Shown in pieces: positions 1-4,909 of a stretch of 6,364 bases of DNA. The stretch is taken from assembly GCA_031254385.1 (NCBI GenBank), contig JAIRUO010000191.1, positions 1 through 6,364 on the forward strand. The letters run 5' to 3'. The DNA is from Treponema sp. GTDB lineage: Bacteria; Spirochaetota; Spirochaetia; Treponematales; Breznakiellaceae. Positions within the stretch are counted from its first letter, which is position 1, and every line of letters begins with the position of its first letter. The notes below the pieces were generated by a model. It did no database searches. It worked only from the letters and a program-made list of their open reading frames with translations, and was not told the DNA's origin. The translations under genes were made by a program, and so were the position numbers.

Positions 1-609
1 CTTACCAAATTCGACAGCGACACCCGTGGCGGCGCGGCTCTTTCGCTCAAGACCATTACGGGCAAGCCCCTTAAATTCATAGGCGTTGGCGAAAAGCCCG
101 AAGACTTTGAGCCCTTCCACCCTGACCGGGCCGCGGGCCGTATCCTTGGCATGGGCGATGTAGTCAGCCTTGTGGAAAAAGCCCAGGAAGTAGTTGACCA
201 AAAAGAGGCGCTTGAGCTTCAGAAAAAAATGGAAAAGGAAACCCTTACCCTGGAGGACTGGCTCAACCAGATCCGTGCGGTTAAAAAGATGGGTTCCCTC
301 AAGTCCATGCTGAACATGATCCCCGGCCTTGCTGGCCAGATTAGCGAAGACGACATCAATAAAGAAGAAATGAAAGTTCAGGAAGCCATTCTTTCATCAA
401 TGACAAAAAAAGAAATGAGAAACCATCTAATGATAGGCCCTTCCAGGCGCGCGCGCATTGCCCGCGGCTCCGGCACTTCTGTTGCGGAAGTCGCAAGGCT
501 ACTCAAGAAGTTTGAGAAGATGCGATCCATGATGAAGAAGATGGCAAAGATGGGAAAGAACCCCCAGGCAGCCCAGCAAATGTTTGGTAATATGGGCAGG
601 GGATTTTAG
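1..609 (+). CDS. ffh: Signal recognition particle protein Ffh, C-terminal part (5' end outside window)
   Basis: This is the SRP54-type GTPase that binds 4.5S/SRP RNA and the signal sequences of nascent membrane and secreted proteins, then docks with FtsY at the membrane. The reading frame is open from base 1, giving 202 residues before TAG. Family members are usually about 450 residues, so roughly the first half (N domain and most of the G domain) is missing. Visible parts are the G4-type guanine-specificity motif TKFD (residues 2-5, where TKLD is more usual), the GKPLKFIGVGEK and EPFHPDR segments closing the G domain, the LGMGD linker (about 49-53), and the M domain. The M domain has the SRP-RNA-binding GPSRR...RIARGSGTS signature (about 146-160) and a methionine- and lysine-rich tail (KMRSMMKKMAKM) that forms the signal-peptide groove. 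The ATG at 151 is internal (the LGMGD methionine), not the start. The stop overlaps the convergent nuclease gene, and no rpsP follows. Identification is very secure. Confidence 0.97.
   Translation, partial: LTKFDSDTRGGAALSLKTITGKPLKFIGVGEKPEDFEPFHPDRAAGRILGMGDVVSLVEKAQEVVDQKEALELQKKMEKETLTLEDWLNQIRAVKKMGSLKSMLNMIPGLAGQISEDDINKEEMKVQEAILSSMTKKEMRNHLMIGPSRRARIARGSGTSVAEVARLLKKFEKMRSMMKKMAKMGKNPQAAQQMFGNMGRGF
606..609. other. Tail-to-tail overlap of ffh and the nuclease gene
   Basis: The TAG of ffh (607-609, plus strand) and the TAA of the nuclease gene (608-606, minus strand) share bases, so the two genes overlap by 4 bp. No hairpin followed by a T run is visible within about 60 bases on either side, so both transcripts probably read some way into the antisense of the other gene. 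Confidence 0.9.
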
Positions 610-2852
610 GGCGGATTCAAAAAATACGCCGACCGACAAGCTGTCTTGTACATACAACTAAGACAATCGCTAATACGAATCCCCACAGGAACCAAGTTTA
701 AGTCTTTTACATTCCGACCAAAGTCTTCAATCTGTTTCTCCGCAGCTTCCAGAAATGGCGCATAATCCTCCCTGGAAAGTGTTTTGGTATTCCTCCCGCT
801 TTGAGTGCCTACCACGGCTTTAATCCTTCTACCGTTGATGCTGTAAAAATAAGCACCGTTAATTTCTGGGCTGTGCTCCCCTGTTTTGATCTTTTCTTCA
901 TACAGTTTCGTGTAAAGCGGTATTTGGAATTCAGAAAGGGGCGTTTCTTGCAATTTATCAGGCGTAATCTGTTCGGGCAGATAGCTTGTTTTATAGTCAA
1001 TGATAACCGGGTCTCCGTCAGGAGAAATTGATACCCTGTCAATGATGCCTCGTATCAAAAGATCCCCGGTATTCAAAGAAACCGGAAGTTCCAGTTCCTC
1101 AATGCTGTAGCCGTCAAAATTTCGAGCTTCCAGTTCCAAAAGGCAGCCTATCTTTTTTGACATACCAATCGCCTGCGAAGAAACAAGGGGCTCCGCCAAA
1201 GGGCCTTTGAACGCAGGGTGTTCCTTTATCGCTGCCCTGGTAATCTCAATGGCCCAGCGTTTATATAAATCAAGAAACAGCGAATTAAAAACCTTATGCT
1301 CTTCTTTGATTCTGGCAAAAACGGTTTCCAGGATCGTGTGGTAGAGTATGCCCAAAGCTGTATCGTCCAAAAGTGACGCTTCCAGAGAAAATTCTTCTGC
1401 CTTGAATACCCTTTGATAAAGCCATTTTATGGAGCAATCATAAAAGACGTTAAGGTCGGTGGTTGGAGAAACGGTTAAGTACCCATCCCTTGCAGGAATT
1501 GCGTCTTTAAGAATTTGCCGTACTGGATTATCTTCTGGCACAGGACTTTCAAAAAAAGAAAAAGCATCGCCCTTGCTGGCGAGCGTCTCTTTCCATTGAA
1601 AAAACGAATTTTTCTGCAGGGGGTAGATTTGATTCAAGGTTGCGGCGTCACTGTGCAATTCCTTCCAAAATTTGCGCTCGTTTCTGTATGGATCATTGGG
1701 ACAAGGCTGGGGTTCCAGAATTTTACCATTGGCAAAAAAACTGTGGGGAATGGCCCAGCCAGAAAAACTCTGTTCAGAAGCGCTTATGCGGGTATGGCAT
1801 TTATACCCGACATCGGTATCTTGGCCAGTATTGCTGAGGACAAAAAAAGCGCCAGTAGCGTCTGTGTCTTCCAGGCCCAACAGTTTTCGCTTATCCTGAC
1901 GCAGGAATCTCATGGGCTGGTAGAGTACGGTAGCCGCGCTCTGCGAAGCGTTTAGCACAAAGTGGCAGCTAAACGGAGAGGCCACCGCTACGCGCCATTT
2001 GAAAATATTTACCCCTGGTGTTTGATTTGCCTTTACATACTCTTTTTCCGTAAGGCAGGAAAGAAAGAATCCAAATGGGGAAGCAGGCATCAGATCAGGA
2101 TCGCCAAACTTTTCTTCCAGTTCAATGAGCGCATTTAGTTCTTCAATACAGCGGCTTAATACCGCATCGTCTTCTTCAGAAATAGTTTCCACGTCCAGAA
2201 GGCCGCTGGCTTCTCCGCCCCTAAACGCAAAATAATATTTTCGTATATCCTTAAAGCTCTTTGATCCAGCAAGGGCAAGTATCTTTCTCTTTAAATCGCC
2301 GTAATAGGTTTTTAGATCGCCTTCATTGCCCTTATGCCGGATTTCCTTAAAAGCTTCTTCCCAAATGTCCTTGATCTCGCCGTTTTGAACATAGCCGGAA
2401 ACGCAGTTGTAGTTGATGCCAAAGCGGATTAAATCCTTGTTTTTTTCCCTGTCTCGCCAGGGAATGTGATCATTCAGGATTAGGGCCTTGAGGCTGTTAA
2501 AAGAAAAGCGGGAAGCCTTACATTCATTCACCAAAGAGAAAAAGCGACCCACACCGGTTTCGCCTAGCTTTCTTCCAGCACGGCGCGTTACCGGAATATG
2601 GCGCAGGGTAAACTCCTTCAATAGACACGGTTCCATATCATCAAGTTCTGGAACGCTGACAGCCATGTCTTCGTAAGGTAACCCGGTTTCCGCATGGAGC
2701 CTTTGTATCTCCATAACTGCGCTGCGTATTTCTTCACGGGCGGACTGATAGCGGACCAGGCTAACGGTTTCTCCACGCGAAACCGTTTCTGCCCTAATGC
2801 GGATAAATTGCGGCTCTTTGAGAAGGGCATCAAATTCAACAAAGTCTTCCAT
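606..2852 (-). CDS. AddB/RecB-like PD-(D/E)XK nuclease, C-terminal piece (748 aa)
   Basis: This piece carries the catalytic part of a RecB-family nuclease of the kind that resects DNA ends with an AddA-type helicase. Residues 1 to about 330 resemble the degenerate helicase region of AddB (for example LPYEDMAVSVPE at 58-69, then HIPV). From about 460 comes the nuclease: Cys473 (FYDC), the GILYH motif with His505, GIIDRV with Asp605, IIDYKTS with Asp619 and Lys621, and the FQIPLY motif with Gln643 and Tyr647. Cys730-x2-Cys733-x5-Cys739 closes the protein. One distant Cys plus a C-terminal Cys trio is the iron-sulfur staple pattern known from AddB and Cas4. The start given is the first ATG after the TAG (TAG-CTG-ATG). 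It has no Shine-Dalgarno sequence, so independent translation would rest on reinitiation. The TAA end overlaps the ffh stop by 4 bp. Family assignment is firm; membership of a working AddAB complex is inferred. Confidence 0.85.
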   Translation of the reverse strand: MEDFVEFDALLKEPQFIRIRAETVSRGETVSLVRYQSAREEIRSAVMEIQRLHAETGLPYEDMAVSVPELDDMEPCLLKEFTLRHIPVTRRAGRKLGETGVGRFFSLVNECKASRFSFNSLKALILNDHIPWRDREKNKDLIRFGINYNCVSGYVQNGEIKDIWEEAFKEIRHKGNEGDLKTYYGDLKRKILALAGSKSFKDIRKYYFAFRGGEASGLLDVETISEEDDAVLSRCIEELNALIELEEKFGDPDLMPASPFGFFLSCLTEKEYVKANQTPGVNIFKWRVAVASPFSCHFVLNASQSAATVLYQPMRFLRQDKRKLLGLEDTDATGAFFVLSNTGQDTDVGYKCHTRISASEQSFSGWAIPHSFFANGKILEPQPCPNDPYRNERKFWKELHSDAATLNQIYPLQKNSFFQWKETLASKGDAFSFFESPVPEDNPVRQILKDAIPARDGYLTVSPTTDLNVFYDCSIKWLYQRVFKAEEFSLEASLLDDTALGILYHTILETVFARIKEEHKVFNSLFLDLYKRWAIEITRAAIKEHPAFKGPLAEPLVSSQAIGMSKKIGCLLELEARNFDGYSIEELELPVSLNTGDLLIRGIIDRVSISPDGDPVIIDYKTSYLPEQITPDKLQETPLSEFQIPLYTKLYEEKIKTGEHSPEINGAYFYSINGRRIKAVVGTQSGRNTKTLSREDYAPFLEAAEKQIEDFGRNVKDLNLVPVGIRISDCLSCMYKTACRSAYFLNPP

Positions 2853-2855
2853 CAG

Positions 2856-2858
2856 CTA
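2856..2858 (-). other. In-frame amber codon splitting the nuclease gene
   Basis: On the minus strand the codons read ATT TTT TTT CCA TAG CTG ATG GAA. The TAG is in the same phase as both flanking open frames. Adding one T to the T8 run just upstream runs into TGA within about ten codons (TGT TGA), and removing one T gives CAT AGC TGA, so neither a homopolymer error nor transcriptional slippage restores the frame. ffh, the SanA-like gene and rlmB all end in TAG, so TAG does act as a stop in this genome. The base string is certain; what it means biologically is open. Confidence 0.9.
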
Positions 2859-3386
2859 TGGAAAAAAAATGAAGTAACGAAACTTTTCAGCCGCTTTTTT
2901 CTTGATGTTTATTTCTTCCCAGGAAGGCTCAAAAAGGTTGTAGCGTTCTAAAAAGGCTTCGTATTCTTTTTTGATAAATTCATAATCTGAATCTTCCGGG
3001 TCAAGGTTATTCTGTGCGGCTCTCTTCATCAGTTTTCCCCACAACGAGAGTGAAGGAAGAAGCCGCGCTATATAGGGTGCAAAGATGCTGCCGTTTTCTG
3101 CATATTCGGCGGGAATAAGGGCCTTAAAAGACTTTGCGCTTTTTTGTATGAGGGCCTCAGCAAAGAGTTTGCGCATTATTGCGGTTACAGGTTCTTTTTC
3201 TGCTTTCTCTGTAATTCCTTCTTTGAATCTGTCCCAGGCAAGAAAGCGGTTTAGCGCAACAGAACGGCTAATGCCCAAGGTGCAGGTTTTCCTTGCCCAA
3301 AGGCTCACCGCTGTCTGGGAAGGGAACACGAAAAGTACATTTGAGTTGGCAATGTGTTCTCTAATTGTTTGTATGACTATATTCAT
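2856..3386 (-). CDS. AddB-like protein, N-terminal piece (176 aa, ends at premature TAG)
   Basis: This is the first part of the interrupted nuclease gene. It begins at ATG 3386; an in-frame TAA five codons upstream limits how far the start could move. Residues 17-32 (VLFVFPSQTAVSLWAR) occupy the place of the helicase motif I region, but there is no GxxxxGK[ST] Walker A, so this piece should not hydrolyse ATP. ALNRFLAWDRFK (44-55) matches the segment following motif I in spirochetal AddB-like proteins as I recall them. The rest is mostly helical, charged sequence ending FRYFIFFP before the stop. It contains no nuclease residues and probably has no activity alone. No clear ribosome binding site precedes the ATG. 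A TTGACA box lies 38-43 bases upstream of it. The short product would be the main one made unless the stop is read through. Confidence 0.75.
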   Translation of the reverse strand: MNIVIQTIREHIANSNVLFVFPSQTAVSLWARKTCTLGISRSVALNRFLAWDRFKEGITEKAEKEPVTAIMRKLFAEALIQKSAKSFKALIPAEYAENGSIFAPYIARLLPSLSLWGKLMKRAAQNNLDPEDSDYEFIKKEYEAFLERYNLFEPSWEEINIKKKAAEKFRYFIFFP

Positions 3387-3400
3387 TGGTATACGCTGTT

Positions 3401-3429
3401 AGTTAAATCTGAAAAACTTGTTTTGTCAA
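3401..3429 (-). promoter_or_regulatory. Possible sigma-70 promoter for the nuclease gene
   Basis: The minus strand has a perfect TTGACA at 3429-3424. Sixteen bases downstream is TTTAAC (3407-3402), a 4/6 match to TATAAT; with a 17-base spacer the box would be TTAACT, which is weaker. Transcription would begin roughly 5-10 bases before ATG 3386, leaving almost no leader, which fits the lack of a Shine-Dalgarno sequence. Because TTGTCAA is an odd palindrome, the same bases give a TTGTCA box (5/6) on the plus strand at 3423-3428 facing the SanA-like gene. The -35 match is good, but the -10 is poor. Confidence 0.35.
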
Positions 3430-3452
3430 TCTTGAATAAAAGCCAGAATTAG

Positions 3453-3458
3453 TAGAAT
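3453..3458 (+). promoter_or_regulatory. Possible -10 element (TAGAAT) for the SanA-like gene
   Basis: TAGAAT matches TATAAT at five of six positions. TTGAAT at 3432-3437 could act as a weak -35 at a 15-base spacing, shorter than ideal. A transcript from here would begin near 3464-3466, which excludes the TTG at 3463 as the start codon and agrees with the later TTG at 3478. AT-rich intergenic DNA produces such boxes by chance, so this is tentative. Confidence 0.25.
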
Positions 3459-3464
3459 CTTATT

Positions 3465-3470
3465 GGGTGG
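3465..3470 (+). promoter_or_regulatory. Shine-Dalgarno-like GGGTGG deciding the SanA-like start
   Basis: GGGTGG lies 7 bases before TTG 3478, a normal ribosome-binding distance, and partly matches the GGAGGTG consensus. Nothing comparable lies upstream of the earlier in-frame TTG at 3463 (the bases there read AGAATCTTA). This favours 3478 as the start. Confidence 0.4.
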
Positions 3471-3477
3471 TAAAAAA

Positions 3478-4149
3478 TTGAAGGTAGTGAATTTGATTTT
3501 CCGTCTGGTTCTCATTCTGGTCGCCGCAGGCATCATTACCACGATCATCATAAATATTGCTATGGTTAAAAGCATGGAAAAATATGTTTACAGCGATATA
3601 AACGATATTCCTTTTCGGGCAACGATAATGGTACTTGGCGCACAGACCCGTGGAACAACGCTTTCGGATGTTTTACAAGACCGGGTTGACGGAGGGATAG
3701 CCTTGATGCAGGCCGGAAAGGGAGAGAAACTGCTCCTCACCGGAGACCATGGGCAGCTTTACTATGATGAAGTCAATGCGATGCGCCTTTACGTTTTAGC
3801 CAATGACCCGGAGATTCTGCACGAAGATATTTTTATGGATCACGCAGGGTTTAATACCTGGGATTCCATGTACCGCGCCAGAGATGTTTTTGAGGTAAAA
3901 GAACTGATCATCGTTACCCAAAAATTCCATATCAGCCGGGCTGTTTGCATGGCCCGTAGCCTTGGGATAAACGCGGTCGGTTACGGGCTTGCAGAAGACA
4001 GATTCGGTAAAATGAATTTGCAGGCATGGAGAACTCGCGAATTTCTTGCGCGGATTAAGGCTGTATTTTCCATTATGTTCAACATACAACCCAGATATCT
4101 TGGAGATATAATCCCCATATCAGGCGATGGTCGCGCTACTTGGATTTAG
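3478..4149 (+). CDS. SanA/YdcF-family (DUF218) membrane-anchored protein
   Basis: The protein has one N-terminal membrane segment (about residues 6-29, IFRLVLILVAAGIITTIIINI) followed by a DUF218 domain, probably outside the cytoplasmic membrane. Family features in order are VLGA (52-55), a conserved glycine-aspartate segment LLTGDHG (86-92), YDEVNAM with Glu98, DHAGFNTWDS (121-130), VTQKFHISRA (146-155, His151) and a terminal GDGRATW (216-222). The DHAGF.T.DS and TQ.FH.SRA combination is characteristic of the SanA subgroup, linked in Escherichia coli to envelope permeability and vancomycin sensitivity. The biochemical reaction is not established, and polyprenyl- or nucleotide-linked substrates are only suspected. 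The start chosen is TTG 3478, preceded by GGGTGG; an in-frame TTG at 3463 would add five residues. The gene is divergent from the nuclease locus, and its last 14 bases overlap the end of rlmB on the other strand. The protein looks intact. Confidence is high for family, low for function. Confidence 0.9.
   Translation: MKVVNLIFRLVLILVAAGIITTIIINIAMVKSMEKYVYSDINDIPFRATIMVLGAQTRGTTLSDVLQDRVDGGIALMQAGKGEKLLLTGDHGQLYYDEVNAMRLYVLANDPEILHEDIFMDHAGFNTWDSMYRARDVFEVKELIIVTQKFHISRAVCMARSLGINAVGYGLAEDRFGKMNLQAWRTREFLARIKAVFSIMFNIQPRYLGDIIPISGDGRATWI
4136..4149. other. Tail-to-tail 14-bp overlap of the SanA-like gene and rlmB
   Basis: The last residues of the SanA-like protein (ATWI-stop) and the stop codon and last residues of RlmB are encoded on opposite strands of the same bases. 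There is no room for an intergenic terminator, and I see no terminator hairpin just inside either coding end. Confidence 0.9.
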
Positions 4150-4882
4150 GATTCAGTGTTTTCCTCTGGCGCATAACTTCATAAAACAAGACACCTGCTG
4201 CAACGGACACGTTAAGGGAATCAAGTTTGCCCAGAGACGGAATTGAGATTAGGGCATCACAACTTTCTTTGAGTATGCGTGAAATGCCTGTTCCTTCCCC
4301 ACCTAGAATAATGGCAGTGCGTCCGCGTAGGTCTTTGTCCCAACCGGGTTCTCCTTCCATGTCAGCGCCGTAAACCCAGAACCCTTTTTCCTTTAAGATT
4401 TCTACAGCACGGGGCAGATTGGGTGCCTCCGCAGTCGGAACCCAGGCAGAAGCCCCTGCGGAGGTTTTGGAAATTGCATCAGCATATTTGGCTATACGCC
4501 GTTTTCGCGTAATTACTATATCAGCGCCAAACTGATCGCAGGAACGAAGAATTGCGCCGTAATTGTGCGGGTCTGTGATTTCATCAAGAATGACTACCAA
4601 AGCGTCCTTTCTATCCCCCAGGCTGGCTATAAATCCCTCAAGGCTTATATGGGTGCCAGTTTCTCTTAGCGGATCATCGACTTCTAGAAGTATGCCCCGG
4701 TGATCTCCTGAAAGGCGGTCTAATTCCGCGGTTCCTGCCCTGTTAACGGTAATTTTTCGTTCAATAGCCAGAGCAACGATTTCCCTTGCCCTGGGCCCCG
4801 GCTTGGCAACCAGCAAGGCCCCGCAGGACAGTCCGGATTTTATCCTTTCTTCGATAGCGTGAAAACCTGACAAATAAGTCAT
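4136..4882 (-). CDS. rlmB: 23S rRNA (guanosine-2'-O)-methyltransferase, RlmB/TrmH family
   Basis: This is a SpoU-class (SPOUT, trefoil-knot) methyltransferase that moves a methyl group from S-adenosylmethionine to a ribose 2'-OH in RNA. RlmB modifies G2251 in the peptidyl-transferase P loop of 23S rRNA. Residues 1 to about 70 form the L30e-like substrate-binding domain (LSGFHAIEERI at 4-14, and HRGILLEV at 61-68). The catalytic domain has motif 1, DPHNYGAILRS (104-114, Asn107 and the catalytic-type Arg113), motif 2, ILGGEGTGI (192-200, Glu196), and motif 3, IPSLGKLDSLNVSVAAG (214-230). The total of 248 residues is normal. ATG 4882 is preceded by a weak AAGAG Shine-Dalgarno 7-8 bases upstream. 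It lies 27 bp after uxaC on the same strand, so it is probably the second gene of that transcript. The stop is TAG, and the end overlaps the SanA-like gene. A related TrmH-type tRNA target cannot be excluded, but the N-terminal domain and motif 3 favour RlmB. Confidence 0.92.
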   Translation of the reverse strand: MTYLSGFHAIEERIKSGLSCGALLVAKPGPRAREIVALAIERKITVNRAGTAELDRLSGDHRGILLEVDDPLRETGTHISLEGFIASLGDRKDALVVILDEITDPHNYGAILRSCDQFGADIVITRKRRIAKYADAISKTSAGASAWVPTAEAPNLPRAVEILKEKGFWVYGADMEGEPGWDKDLRGRTAIILGGEGTGISRILKESCDALISIPSLGKLDSLNVSVAAGVLFYEVMRQRKTLNPKSK

Positions 4883-4909
4883 TGTTAAACTCTTAGCTCG
4901 GCAATAATT

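Larger units (their letters stand above)
606..3386 (-). pseudogene. AddB/RecB-like PD-(D/E)XK nuclease gene, interrupted by an in-frame TAG
   Basis: This entry covers the whole locus; its two open pieces are listed separately. From ATG 3386 to TAA 606 the frame is continuous for 926 codons except for one TAG at 2858-2856. Both pieces are in the same phase (3386 minus 2852 is a multiple of three), and together they have the architecture expected of an AddB-like protein: an N-terminal helicase-like region without a Walker A motif, a second helicase-like region, and a C-terminal Fe-S-stapled nuclease. The local reading is FIFFP-stop-LMEDF. I expect a glutamate there (GAG to TAG, one base change), because FFPE..EDF suits an extended strand followed by a helix, but this is inference. 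Since nothing else is damaged, the options are a recent nonsense mutation, a sequencing error, a strain-specific null allele, amber suppression, or expression as two polypeptides. Calling it a pseudogene is provisional. Confidence 0.7.

Noticed and set aside
636..649. Small hairpin ACAAG-CTGT-CTTGT just after the ffh stop, considered as a terminator.
   Set aside because: The stem is only 5 bp with mixed composition, no T run follows on the plus strand, and it lies inside the nuclease coding sequence. On the minus strand the T6 run comes a dozen bases later, too far for an intrinsic terminator.
1515..1955. 146-codon open frame on the plus strand opposite the nuclease gene.
   Set aside because: It is antisense to a well-conserved coding frame, has no recognisable domain and no convincing ribosome binding site. 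The same applies to the other plus-strand frames at 801-1031, 2488-2676, 2694-2951 and 3085-3402.
2856..2858. Genome-wide recoding of TAG as an amino acid.
   Set aside because: ffh, the SanA-like gene and rlmB all end at TAG at the expected protein length, so TAG is a working stop here. Local suppression remains possible.
2862..2869. T8 homopolymer (minus strand) as a frameshift error or slippage site explaining the split gene.
   Set aside because: The frames before the run and after the TAG are the same, so one indel cannot explain the split. A shift of one base either way hits a TGA shortly downstream.
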